DNA of 21,636 bases, from positions 1-21,636 of the forward strand of contig DASZLR010000042.1 in NCBI GenBank assembly GCA_035552275.1, given 5' to 3'. This document shows, piece by piece, positions 7,522-15,316 of this stretch. This DNA comes from DASVLX01 sp035552275. Lineage in GTDB: Bacteria > Actinomycetota > Actinomycetes > Mycobacteriales > Pseudonocardiaceae. The position numbers and the translations under genes were made by a program. The stretch's first letter is position 1. Every line of letters starts with the position of its first letter. The notes below the pieces were generated by a model. That model was not told where the DNA came from. It did no database searches and saw only the letters and a list, made by a program, of their open reading frames with translations.

Positions 7522-8895
7522 TCACCGTGCCTGATCACTGTCGCGAATGGCGCGGCGGAGTTTCGGCAGCCGGTCGGCCAGGGTGCGCTCGTCGCCGTGT
7601 TGGGTCGGCCGGTAGTAGTCGCGGCCGACCAGGTCGTCCGGCGGATACTGCTGGGCCAGCACGCCTTCGGGGGTGTCGTGCGGATAGCGGTAGCCCTGGG
7701 CGTTGCCCAGCCGAGCCGCACCGGCGTAATGGCCGTCGCGCAGGTGCGGCGGCACCGAGCCGACGGCGCCGGCGCGCACGTCGGCCAGCGCGCCGTCAAG
7801 GGCCGCTATCACGGCGTTGGACTTGGGCGCGGTGGCCAGGTGCACGGTTGCCTGGGCCAGCGCCAGCCGCGCCTCCGGCATGCCGATCAGTTGCACGGCC
7901 GAAGCCGCCGCGGTCGCGGTCTGCAACGCGGTCGGATCGGCCATGCCGATGTCCTCGCTGGCGTGCACGACCAGCCGGCGGGCGATGAACCGGGGATCCT
8001 CGCCGGCCTCGATCATCCGGGCCAGATAGTGCAGCGCGGCGTCCACATCGGAGCCGCGGATGGACTTGATGAACGCGCTGATCACGTCGTAGTGCTGGTC
8101 GCCGGCCCGGTCGTAGCGCACCGCGACCTTGTCGACGGTGGCCTCGACGGTGACCAGGGTGATCTCCTTGGCTCCAGTCGAGTCGGCCGCGTCGGCCGCC
8201 GCTTCCAGCGCGGTGAGCGCGCGGCGGGCGTCGCCGGCGGCCAGTCGGACCAGGTGATCCTCGGCGTCCGCGGCCACGGTCAGCGCGCCGGCCAAGCCGC
8301 GCTCGTCGGCGACCGCTCGGCGCACCAGCGCCCGAACGTCCTCATCGGACAGTGGCCGCAGTTGCAGCACCAGGGAGCGGGACAGCAGCGGCGAGACGAC
8401 GGAGAAGGACGGGTTCTCGGTGGTGGCCGCGACCAGCAGCACGATGCGGTCCTCGACGGCGCCGAGCAGCGCGTCCTGCTGGGTGCGGGAGAAGCGGTGC
8501 ACCTCGTCGATGAACAGCACGGTGGACTCGCCAGCCCGGCTGAGCCGACGGCGGGCGTCCTCGATCACCGCGCGGACTTCCTTGACCCCGGCCGACAGCG
8601 CGGACAGCGCGACGAACCGCCGGCCGGTGGCCGAGGACACCAGGCTCGCCAACGTGGTCTTGCCGGTGCCGGGCGGGCCGTAGAGCAGCACGGACGCCGG
8701 CGTGCCGCCCTCGACCAGCCGGCGCAACGGCGCTCCGGAGCCGAGCAGATGATCCTGGCCCAGCACCTCGTCCAGGGTTCGCGGACGCATCCGCACCGGC
8801 AGTGGCGCGTTGGCGGTCAACCGCTGTTCGTCGCGGCTGCCCGCCGTGCCGTGCGAGTTGCCGTCCAGATCGCCGCCGAACAGGTCGTCGTCCAC
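7522..8895 (-). CDS. rarA: Replication-associated recombination protein A (MgsA/RarA AAA+ ATPase)
   Basis: RarA is a clamp-loader-like AAA+ ATPase acting at stalled replication forks and interacting with SSB. The 457-residue protein has an N-terminal linker, the RMRPRTLDEVLGQDHLLG segment (about 35-52), Walker A GPPGTGKT at 73-80, Walker B LFIDEVHRF at 127-135, the sensor-1 region AATTENPSF at 156-164 and an SRS arginine-finger region near 172. The C-terminal tetramerisation half contains ISAFIKSIRGSD and the HASEDIGMADP motif typical of the family. Length is normal. The GTG at 8895 is chosen because the encoded DDDLFG tail fits family N-termini; no clear ribosome-binding site precedes it. 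The gene is 29 nt downstream of vapC, so it may also receive read-through from that promoter. Confidence 0.95.
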   Translation of the reverse strand: MDDDLFGGDLDGNSHGTAGSRDEQRLTANAPLPVRMRPRTLDEVLGQDHLLGSGAPLRRLVEGGTPASVLLYGPPGTGKTTLASLVSSATGRRFVALSALSAGVKEVRAVIEDARRRLSRAGESTVLFIDEVHRFSRTQQDALLGAVEDRIVLLVAATTENPSFSVVSPLLSRSLVLQLRPLSDEDVRALVRRAVADERGLAGALTVAADAEDHLVRLAAGDARRALTALEAAADAADSTGAKEITLVTVEATVDKVAVRYDRAGDQHYDVISAFIKSIRGSDVDAALHYLARMIEAGEDPRFIARRLVVHASEDIGMADPTALQTATAAASAVQLIGMPEARLALAQATVHLATAPKSNAVIAALDGALADVRAGAVGSVPPHLRDGHYAGAARLGNAQGYRYPHDTPEGVLAQQYPPDDLVGRDYYRPTQHGDERTLADRLPKLRRAIRDSDQAR

Positions 8896-8924
8896 GCCCG
8901 AATGCTATGCCGCCCGACGGCGGC

Positions 8925-9326
8925 CTATCCGGCGCCGGGATGCGCGACGGGCAGGCCGACCGCCTCGGCCGCGGCCAAGAGCCGCTTGTCATATGTGACG
9001 AACGCCGTCAATTCATCAGCGAGCGCGGCATGAGCGGTCGCCAGATGAATGGCGTCGAGCGAACCAAGATGTGGGTCCGGGTAGGCGGCCGCGGTGGCTC
9101 GGACAAGATCGTCTATCTCGTACAACGCGATTCGCTGAAGCACAGCCGGTACCGCTGCCAGCAACTCCGCTTCGCTGCGGCGAATCGCACGAGGAACTTC
9201 GATCTCGGCCAATGCCGATGACACCAACATCACACCGTGCCGTTCATCGATCCACGCGGCCAGCTCATTGCTGGCCGGTTCCCGACGAATCAGCTTGATC
9301 AAGGCCGCGGTGTCGAGGTAGATCAT
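8925..9326 (-). CDS. vapC: VapC-like PIN-domain toxin
   Basis: This 133-residue protein is a PIN-domain ribonuclease, the toxin of a type II toxin-antitoxin pair. The expected acidic active-site residues are visible: D5 in YLDTAALIKL, the Glu in SALAEIEVPRA (about residue 41), the Asp in GSLDAIHLATA (about 92), and the Asp in FVTYDKRL (about 112). All are intact, so the toxin is probably active. VapC toxins typically cleave specific tRNAs or rRNA; the target here cannot be read from sequence. Its ATG shares one base with the antitoxin stop (TGATG), the usual coupled arrangement. rarA follows 29 nt downstream. Confidence 0.93.
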   Translation of the reverse strand: MIYLDTAALIKLIRREPASNELAAWIDERHGVMLVSSALAEIEVPRAIRRSEAELLAAVPAVLQRIALYEIDDLVRATAAAYPDPHLGSLDAIHLATAHAALADELTAFVTYDKRLLAAAEAVGLPVAHPGAG

Positions 9327-9598
9327 CAGTAGCGTTCCTCGTCCCGCATTTGGCTCACCAGTTCGCCGGCCTCGTTGTCGGTCCGCATCGGGCCGTGCGG
9401 CCGCGGAATCGGCCCTTCCGAAATAGGCAACCGAAGCTTGCCGGACGCGATGCGGTCGGCCAGTGGATGCGGCGAGGCGGGCACAATGCGCGCGATGACG
9501 ACACCGCGCTCGGAGATGTCGATCTCTTCTCCGCGCTTCACCCGGGCGAGCACGCCCGCGGTGTCCTGATTCAGCGTACGAACGGCCACTTCAGTCAT
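9326..9598 (-). CDS. Phd/YefM-family antitoxin
   Basis: This 90-residue protein begins MTEVAVRTLNQDTAGVLARVKRGEEIDI, followed by SERGVVIARIVPA. That is the N-terminal Phd/YefM fold, which dimerises and binds operator DNA. The C-terminal half (about 45-90) is charged and Pro-rich and is expected to wrap the toxin. It is encoded directly before, and overlaps by one base, the VapC-like toxin, forming a self-regulated operon. A TTGTAC-containing palindrome lies 10 nt upstream of its ATG. Pairing of a Phd-type antitoxin with a PIN toxin is common in actinobacteria. Confidence 0.9.
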   Translation of the reverse strand: MTEVAVRTLNQDTAGVLARVKRGEEIDISERGVVIARIVPASPHPLADRIASGKLRLPISEGPIPRPHGPMRTDNEAGELVSQMRDEERY

Positions 9599-9607
9599 GA
9601 GCCAAGC

Positions 9608-9627
9608 GTACTACAAACTTGTACTAC
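9608..9627. promoter_or_regulatory. Palindromic operator of the toxin-antitoxin operon
   Basis: On the plus strand this reads GTA-c-TACAA-ac-TTGTA-c-TAC: 9-nt arms, symmetric except one position per arm, around a 2-nt centre. It also contains a 7-bp direct repeat (GTACTAC). It ends 10 nt before the antitoxin ATG, where autorepression by a Phd/YefM antitoxin is expected; known YefM operators contain TGTACA-type cores. It is far more AT-rich than its surroundings and overlaps the stop codon of the transposase remnant. Binding is inferred. Confidence 0.65.
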
Positions 9628-10082
9628 GAGTCGTGGTCCTGACCTCGGTCCTCGGTGTCGGTGGCGGTTGTGCGGGCCTTGGCCGCCTCCCGGATCGCGT
9701 TCACCCACGTCAGCAACGAGAACTCGGCACCGGACGCGTCCACCGCGCCGCACAACTCGTCCCACACCCCGGCGTTGGTCCATTCCACGAATCTCCGGTA
9801 CGCGGTCGGCACCGCGATGCCGAAGATGGCCGGTAAGCGCCGCCAGGCGCAACCACTGGTGAGCACGTAGATCACCGCGACCATGACCGCCCGGTCGCCG
9901 ACCCGGGACCGGCCGCCGCCCTGCGGCCTCGCTCGGGGCTGCGGTAACAGCGGCGTGGCCAGGGCCCACAACTCGTCCGGCACAAGGCGACGCGTCAGCG
10001 GAGCAGATCGTTCATCGAAGTCAACCGGGCGCACCAGTGCAGCCACCTCCAGCCGGGGCCTCACCGTTGTACGGCCAGTCAT
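9624..10082 (-). pseudogene. IS5-type transposase remnant (N-terminal domain only)
   Basis: The 152-residue frame contains the N-terminal helix-turn-helix region of IS5-family transposases (DUF4096). It reads LVPDELWALATPLLPQ at about 34-49, the Gly-rich linker, VIYVLTSGCAWRRLP at about 70-84 and a second helix pair, TAYRRFVEWTNAGVWDEL. After that the family resemblance is lost, and the catalytic DDE domain that should follow within about 100 residues is absent. The tail (GAEFSLLTWVNAIREAAKAR onward) is unlike the family. No flanking inverted repeats were found. It is best read as a truncated insertion sequence, though a retained small DNA-binding protein is possible. It sits between the conservon and the toxin-antitoxin pair, both on the same strand. 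Confidence 0.7.
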
Positions 10083-10167
10083 GGTGGCTGGTCAATCGGC
10101 CGCACGGAGCACACGCTGTCGCGTTGCGTGACGGATTTCGTTCACCGTTGGTTCATTCGGGCGTCGG

Positions 10168-10791
10168 CTACGGCACCGGAGTGACACAGGCGGTCTCCCG
10201 GGCGCTCAGCCGATGCATCGCGTGTTGCACAACCGTGATCAGCACCCGCTTCGTGCTCTCTCGCTGCCGCGCGTCACAGCCCATGATGGGCACATCGGCG
10301 GGGATGTCCATGGCCTCGCGCACATCGTCGACGGCATGGCGCAGCACACCGTCGAAGCAGTTGATGCCGACGATGTAGGGCACCCGATGTTCCTCGAAGT
10401 AGTCCACGGCGGCGAACGAGTCGGCGAGCCGGCGGGTGTCCACCAGCACGACCGCGCCGATCGCGCCGCGTACCAGGTCGTCCCACATGAACCAGAACCG
10501 GTGCTGGCCGGGCGTGCCGAACAGATACAGGATCAACTCGGCGTCCAGGGTCACTCGGCCGAAGTCCATCGCCACCGTGGTGGTGGACTTGTCCGGGGTG
10601 GCCGACAGGTCGTCCACGCCGACGCTGGCATCGGTCATCAACGCCTCGGTGGTCAGCGGCGTGATCTCGGAGACCGAGCCCACGAACGTGGTCTTCCCGA
10701 CCCCGAATCCGCCCGCGACCACGATTTTCGCGGAGGTGGCCGTACGCGACGACGCTACCTGAGGCGACCGCTTAAAGTCGACGGAGCCCAC
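10168..10791 (-). CDS. cvnD: Conservon small GTPase (CvnD-type, MglA-like)
   Basis: A 207-residue GTP-binding protein, the D component of a conservon. The P-loop is GGFGVGKTT at 27-35, the switch II region is FGTPGQ at 91-96 (in place of canonical DxxG), and the base-specificity position is GINCFDG with N144 and D147, a modified NKxD. These changes are typical of conservon GTPases. Conservons are thought to work like eukaryotic G-protein signalling, with the kinase-like CvnA and roadblock CvnB interacting with CvnC/D at the membrane. The start is GTG at 10791, overlapping the end of the DUF742 gene by 20 nt. It is the last gene of the four-gene operon. Confidence 0.93.
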   Translation of the reverse strand: MGSVDFKRSPQVASSRTATSAKIVVAGGFGVGKTTFVGSVSEITPLTTEALMTDASVGVDDLSATPDKSTTTVAMDFGRVTLDAELILYLFGTPGQHRFWFMWDDLVRGAIGAVVLVDTRRLADSFAAVDYFEEHRVPYIVGINCFDGVLRHAVDDVREAMDIPADVPIMGCDARQRESTKRVLITVVQHAMHRLSARETACVTPVP

Positions 10792-11200
10792 TCAACACCC
10801 TTTCCATCAAAACAAGATTCGCCGCTTCATCGTCCTCGGCGAAGGTCTGGTGAACGCTGATCAGTCCGAGCTCGACCATGTCGCTGATAATGACCCTGGC
10901 CACGCCCAGCGGCACCGACAATTTCGCCGCCACTTCCGCGACGGAATGTGGATGCCGGCACAGCGCGGCGATGGTGACGTGTTCCACCTGGGCCAAGGCG
11001 GCGTCATTGCCGCCCAATTCGGTGGTCGAGACCAACGTCTCCAGTTTCAGGTCGGGATGGGATTTGGTGCGGCCCTTGGTCCAGGCATAGGGCCGCACCA
11101 TTGCGGCCATCTCGCCGAATTCGTCCAATTCCGGCCTCTCGGTGTCGACGAACGCCGGATCGGTCACCCGGTCATCGGTCACCCGGTCAACGCTGGCCAT
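10772..11200 (-). CDS. cvnC: Conservon DUF742 protein (CvnC-type)
   Basis: From the ATG at 11200 the product is 142 residues. The core matches DUF742: MVRPYAWTKGRTKSHPDLKLETLVSTT, a winged-helix-like middle (ALCRHPHSVAEVAAKLSVPLGVARVIISDMVELGLISVH) and a short C-terminus. Proteins of this family have a DNA-binding-like fold but in conservons are considered partners of the GTPase and roadblock proteins. The ATG follows the roadblock stop (11208) by 7 nt. An upstream in-frame GTG at 11245 would overlap the roadblock gene by 38 nt and encode extra residues without family resemblance, so it is not preferred. The N-terminus contains a short DRVTD repeat. Confidence 0.92.
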   Translation of the reverse strand: MASVDRVTDDRVTDPAFVDTERPELDEFGEMAAMVRPYAWTKGRTKSHPDLKLETLVSTTELGGNDAALAQVEHVTIAALCRHPHSVAEVAAKLSVPLGVARVIISDMVELGLISVHQTFAEDDEAANLVLMERVLSGLRRL

Positions 11201-11207
11201 CGCGGTC

Positions 11208-11648
11208 TCACGCCGGCTGTCGGGATGGCAGCCGGCGTGCGCCACGCAGCTCAGCGCGCAGGTCGGGGGTGAGCAGTTGGCCGACCCGCTCCACCAGCAG
11301 CGCCATCTCGTAGGCGATCTGGCCGATGTCGCAGTTCGGGGCGGCCAGCACGGCGAGCGCGGAGCCGTCGCTGATGGCCATCAGCAGCATCACGCCGCGC
11401 TCCATCTCGACCACGGTCTCGCGCACCGTGCCGGCGTCGAAGCAGCGGGCTGCGCCCTGGGTCAGGCTGGACAGCCCGGACGCCACGGCGGCGAGCTGGT
11501 CCGCGCGGTCCACCGGAAGCCGTTTCGAGGCACACAACAGCAGGCCGTCCGCGGAGACGACGATCGCATGCGCTACGCCGGGAACCCGATCGTTGAAATC
11601 GCTGATCAACCAACCGAACCGGCTGTGTGTCGACAGACTCGACGTCAT
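11208..11648 (-). CDS. cvnB: Conservon roadblock/LC7 protein (CvnB-type)
   Basis: From the ATG at 11648 the product is 146 residues with the roadblock/LC7 fold: FGWLISDFNDRVPGVAHAIVVSADGLLLCASKRLP, then DQLAAVASGLSSLTQGAARCFDAG, and a VEMERGVMLLMAISDGSALAVLAAPNCDIGQIAYEM strand-helix end. Roadblock proteins dimerise and serve as platforms or GTPase-activating partners for small Ras-like GTPases such as CvnD. The ATG overlaps the cvnA stop in ATGA and is preceded by GGGAG, so this start is preferred to the ATG four codons upstream at 11660. It is the second gene of the cvnABCD operon. Confidence 0.95.
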   Translation of the reverse strand: MTSSLSTHSRFGWLISDFNDRVPGVAHAIVVSADGLLLCASKRLPVDRADQLAAVASGLSSLTQGAARCFDAGTVRETVVEMERGVMLLMAISDGSALAVLAAPNCDIGQIAYEMALLVERVGQLLTPDLRAELRGARRLPSRQPA

Positions 11649-14600
11649 TCGTGCTCCCATTCCACTTCATGCTCGGCTTCATGAACAATGCGTTCCGCCG
11701 CCAGCACGGCGCTGCCGTTTCGGCCGCGGCGGATACCCTGCTGGAAACTGTTCAGCCGGTCGCGCAGCATCCCGGCATCCCGACCGCCCTCGGCTGGTTC
11801 ACCGTCGGCGCCATCAGCGTCGTCAGCGCGGGCAGTGCCGACGCTTCCGGGCAGCAGCTTGGCTTTCGACTGGCGCCTGGGCAGGCCGGCCGCTGTCAAC
11901 GTGGTCGGCTCGGGCGGCTCGGTGGACTCGCCACGCGACGCCGCGGCGAAGGGTGATTCGACAAGCGGCGTCTCGGCGAACAGCGCGTCCGCGATGGCGG
12001 CGTCCGAGGGCGCCGGGGTGGGGTCGTGCTGGGCGGCGTCTGGGGCCGCACCGCCCACCGGGGACCGGTTGGTGGGTGGCGCGGCCATGGCCACGGGCTC
12101 CGGCGGCTCGGTGATCACCGGCTCGGCCACGACCGGCTCGGTGATCAGGGGGGCCGTCGGGGCGGTGGCAGCCGGCTCGGTGGCGGAGCCGGCGAGCTGA
12201 CGGCCTCGGCGCACGCCGCGCTGGAAGCCGCTCATCCGGTGCCGGACCAACTCGGGGTCGCGGGCATGCCGACCGCCGGCAGACCCGGCGGACGCCGCGG
12301 GCGCGACCGGAACCGCTGGCGTGACCGGCGTGCCCACAGTGGACTCGACCGGCATGGTCGGGCTGGCCGGACTGGCCGAAGCCTCGGTGGCCTCGCCCGT
12401 CTCCGGCGAGACGCCGCCGGGCATCAGCCGCGCCCTCGGCTGCCGCTTGGGCAGGCCGGCCGCTGTCAACTCGGTGGACCCGGCCATCGCCGAGATCGCG
12501 TCGGCCTTGCGCCAGCCCTCGTCGGCCTCGGCCGGCCACACCGGTTCCTCGTCCTCGGTCGCGGCGTCCGGGACAGCTCCGTCGACCCGTGAGGTCGATC
12601 GCTCCGGCTTGGTGGCCTGGAACCAGGCGGACAGCAGCATGTCGTCGTAGATCGGCGTGCCCTCGGGCTTGGTCACCGGCTCGGCGACCAGCGCGCCCGC
12701 CTCGCCATCCACATCGGACAGTGGGTGGAAGAGGTTGACACCGCTGGACTCCACCGCCGGCACCACCGGGATGATGATCGTCATCTCGGAATCGCTGGGC
12801 GGTTCCGCGACGCGCGGCTCCTGGGTGAGCAGGCCGAGGCCGGTTGGAATTGGCTCCGGCTCCGGGACCACCACGTCCGCCGGCACGGTCACCGTCACCC
12901 GCAGGCCGGGAATGTCGGCTCCACCGTGCAGCCGAACCCGCACTCCGTGCTGGCTGGCCAGCCGGGCCACCACGAACAGGCCCAGCCGGCGCGACACCCG
13001 CCCCTCGACGCCCTCGGCCTCGGCCAGAGACGTGTTGGCGCGGGCGAGTTCCGCATCGTTCATACCGATGCCGTGATCAACGATGTCGATCACCACCGCG
13101 CGACCCCGGCCCCGGTGCGAGCTGATCGTCACCTGGGTGTCCGGCGCCGAGAACGCGGTCGCGTTGTCCAGCAACTCCGCCAGCAGCCGCACCAGGTCGC
13201 CCGCGGCGTAGCCAACGATCTGCGCCTGCGGTGGCGGCTGCACCTGAACACGTTGGTACTGCTCGATTTCCGACACCGCGGCCCGCAGCACATCGGTCAA
13301 CCCGATCGGCTGGCCGGGACCGCGCCCCAGATCACCGCCGGACAGCACCATCAGGTTCTCGTTGTTGCGCCGCATCCGGGTGGCCAGGTGATCCAGCTGG
13401 AACAGCGCCGAAAGCTGGTCCGGGTCCTCCTCGTCCCGCTCCAGTTGCTCGATCAGCCGAAGCTGGCGCTGCACCAGGCCTTGGCTGCGCCGGGACAGGT
13501 TGCGGAACAGGTCGGTGTAGTTGGCGCGCAGGTTCGCCTGCTCGACGGCCAGCCGGCGGGCCTCGCCGTGCACCGCGTCGAACGCTCTGGCCAGCTGGCC
13601 GACCTCGTCGGTGCCGGACACCGGAACCGGGGTCACGGTCGGATCGACGGACTCGCCGGACCGGATGCGCTCGACGGTGGCCGGCAGCTGGCGGCCGGCG
13701 ATGTCGCGGGCGGCATCGCGGAGCACGCCCAGGGACCGCAGCAGTTGCCGGGCCATCACGATCATCACGGCGATCGCCACGAGCAGCGTGCCGATCAGCG
13801 CGGCCGCGGCGAGACCGGCATTGTCACTTGCCTGCTGCCGCAACGAACTGGACGTGTTGGCGAGTTGGCTGGCCAGGTCATCGATCACCTGGTCCAGCCC
13901 GGCCACAACCGCGTCGTTGGCCTGGTTCCACACGGTGACCGGAACCTGGATCATCATGCCCGGCTCGGGCATACCGCTCATTCCGCCGGACTGGTCGATG
14001 GCCTGACCGAGCAAAGTGGACTGGTTGGCCAGCGTCGGGCCGCCGACGGCGCGAGCGTAGGCGTCCGCCACATCCGCGTCAGCGACGGCGTGGAAGTCGC
14101 TGATCCGGCTGGCCAGCCTGGCTTCCGAACCGTGCAGCGCGGTCACATCGGCCACCGACATCACCCCACTGCCGATGCCGGCCAACACCACGGCCTGCTG
14201 ATACCGCACTTCTTCGCGAGCGGCGGACACGTCGTACAGCGCCATCGCGTCACGCGCGACCTGCGCGTCCGACACATCGGTGGCGAGCACCCGATCGAAC
14301 GCCAGCAGCGAGTCGATCAGCTGGGTGTAGTCGCCTACCTCATTGGACGCGTCGGTCGACCCAGGCTGGTTGGCCTGCTGGCTCGCCCGCACCGAGCCGA
14401 GTTCGGTGAGCTGCCGGTCGACGGTCGCCCACTCGGCGGCCGCGGCGGAATCCAGGCTGCCGGACGCGACTTCGGCCGCGATGTTCTGCCGAGCCACGGA
14501 AAGCGCCTGGTCGACCTGCTGCCAGGCGGCTGTTCGGTGCGCTCCGCTCGCGCCAGCCGACTGCGGCGTGGCGGCCAGCTGGCGCTCGGCCTGCAGCCCG

Positions 14601-14845
14601 GAGATCGCGTCGCGCATCGAGGCATTCAGCCCGGTCATCCGGTCGGCCCGGGCGTAATCGCCGGCCTTGGCCACGTCGGTGCTGATCAGCGCGATGCCGA
14701 GCGCCAGGCAGACCAGCACCGGCACGATCATGACGGCGCCGAGCTTGACCGGCAGCCGCCAGTTCCGCCAGCGCAACATCTTGGCCGGCAACGGAACCCG
14801 GACGTCCGGCACGCCGTGCGCGGGTCGCGTTGACACCTCGTTCAC
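11645..14845 (-). CDS. cvnA: Conservon sensor histidine kinase-like protein with NIT sensor (CvnA-type)
   Basis: A 1066-residue membrane sensor. Order: basic cytoplasmic N-terminus (1-34), membrane segment 1 (about 35-55), an extracytoplasmic helical nitrate/nitrite-sensing (NIT) region (about 60-340), membrane segment 2 (about 345-366), HAMP (about 367-430), a coiled stretch, an H-box-like FQLDHLATRMRRNNENL (482-498), N-box ELLDNATAFS (557-566), G1 DHGIGM (590-595) and G2 RRLGLFVVARLA (619-630). A disordered Pro/Glu/Ala/Thr-rich tail of about 400 residues follows. The histidine (H486) is present, as in this group; whether it autophosphorylates is uncertain. The tail has two copies of an LTAAGLP..RQ / GFQ-or-SFQ..G.RRGR module. 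The start is GTG at 14845 with GGAGG about 5 nt upstream. First gene of cvnABCD; no response regulator is adjacent. Confidence 0.95.
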   Translation of the reverse strand: MNEVSTRPAHGVPDVRVPLPAKMLRWRNWRLPVKLGAVMIVPVLVCLALGIALISTDVAKAGDYARADRMTGLNASMRDAISGLQAERQLAATPQSAGASGAHRTAAWQQVDQALSVARQNIAAEVASGSLDSAAAAEWATVDRQLTELGSVRASQQANQPGSTDASNEVGDYTQLIDSLLAFDRVLATDVSDAQVARDAMALYDVSAAREEVRYQQAVVLAGIGSGVMSVADVTALHGSEARLASRISDFHAVADADVADAYARAVGGPTLANQSTLLGQAIDQSGGMSGMPEPGMMIQVPVTVWNQANDAVVAGLDQVIDDLASQLANTSSSLRQQASDNAGLAAAALIGTLLVAIAVMIVMARQLLRSLGVLRDAARDIAGRQLPATVERIRSGESVDPTVTPVPVSGTDEVGQLARAFDAVHGEARRLAVEQANLRANYTDLFRNLSRRSQGLVQRQLRLIEQLERDEEDPDQLSALFQLDHLATRMRRNNENLMVLSGGDLGRGPGQPIGLTDVLRAAVSEIEQYQRVQVQPPPQAQIVGYAAGDLVRLLAELLDNATAFSAPDTQVTISSHRGRGRAVVIDIVDHGIGMNDAELARANTSLAEAEGVEGRVSRRLGLFVVARLASQHGVRVRLHGGADIPGLRVTVTVPADVVVPEPEPIPTGLGLLTQEPRVAEPPSDSEMTIIIPVVPAVESSGVNLFHPLSDVDGEAGALVAEPVTKPEGTPIYDDMLLSAWFQATKPERSTSRVDGAVPDAATEDEEPVWPAEADEGWRKADAISAMAGSTELTAAGLPKRQPRARLMPGGVSPETGEATEASASPASPTMPVESTVGTPVTPAVPVAPAASAGSAGGRHARDPELVRHRMSGFQRGVRRGRQLAGSATEPAATAPTAPLITEPVVAEPVITEPPEPVAMAAPPTNRSPVGGAAPDAAQHDPTPAPSDAAIADALFAETPLVESPFAAASRGESTEPPEPTTLTAAGLPRRQSKAKLLPGSVGTARADDADGADGEPAEGGRDAGMLRDRLNSFQQGIRRGRNGSAVLAAERIVHEAEHEVEWEHE
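11720..12469 (-). repeat. cvnA: Duplicated tail modules inside cvnA
   Basis: Two protein modules occur twice in the C-terminal tail. LTAAGLP-(K/R)-RQ...(K/R)-L-(M/L)-PG is at residues 793-812 (12410-12469) and 983-1002 (11840-11899). R-(H/D)-R-(M/L)-x-x-FQ-x-G-(V/I)-RRGR is at 867-882 (12200-12247) and 1027-1042 (11720-11767). The first pair also shares 23 identical nucleotides (11878-11900 and 12448-12470), so the duplication is detectable in DNA. The 190-residue offset between first modules exceeds the 160-residue offset between second modules, so the linkers have changed length. Confidence 0.8.
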
Positions 14846-15316
14846 GTTGCCTCCAGTCGCGGAGCATCATTGTTCGCGGAGCGTGCACAATTGTTTTTTC
14901 GCAGGCCAGCGGAATACAGCCAATGAAATTGGCCGAACACGCGCGGCTCGCGTTTCGTTCGCGGCGCGACGCACCGATATGTGTCGGGGTCGGGACGGTG
15001 GTGCGTGCGGAGTGGATTTCTTCGTTGTTGCTCTTCGGGAACTAGACACTACAACAGACGTCGTGGTCGATCTGCAATTCGCCGAGAGCGCTTCCGACCT
15101 GCCCGTTTACAAGTGCGAATCGCCCTTATAAGTCTTTTCGGACACCGCCGGACAGGCAAGGTCAACTGCGGTATGCCGTGACGAATAGCGAAAGGCGGCA
15201 ACGTCATCCGATCGGGTGGCCCGTTACGACACCACCGAGTGATCTACGGTGATTGGCCCGGCCATCTCAGTTGGATCACCACCCCAGCCGATCGCCATCG
15301 CCGCCCGACCCCACCG
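14846..15316. other. Intergenic region upstream of the conservon
   Basis: No convincing gene is seen; the short open frames on either strand lack family resemblance. The part next to cvnA is noticeably more AT-rich than the surroundings (14885-14930 and 15110-15140) and should contain the conservon promoter. Visible structures are a perfect inverted repeat GCCAAT-gaa-ATTGGC at 14919-14933, the palindrome ACAATTGT at 14887-14894 running into six T, and a 9-bp direct repeat TCGCGGAGC at 14857-14865 and 14874-14882. No specific -35/-10 pair could be assigned with confidence. Confidence 0.5.
14919..14933. promoter_or_regulatory. Inverted repeat upstream of cvnA, possible operator
   Basis: A perfect 6-bp inverted repeat (GCCAAT and ATTGGC) separated by GAA lies 74 nt before the cvnA start, inside an AT-rich island. 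Its position fits an operator for the conservon promoter, but no regulator is known. Confidence 0.35.

Noticed and set aside
8925..9598. Toxin-antitoxin pair as the counterpart of the vapBC pair near aroE in mycobacteria
   Set aside because: The pair here is on the other side of alaS, next to rarA and an IS remnant, and has a Phd-type antitoxin; shared ancestry cannot be judged without a search.
12725..14833. 702-residue plus-strand open frame antisense to cvnA
   Set aside because: It is His/Gln/Arg/Gly-rich, a typical high-GC antisense shadow, and cvnA itself has complete domain motifs.
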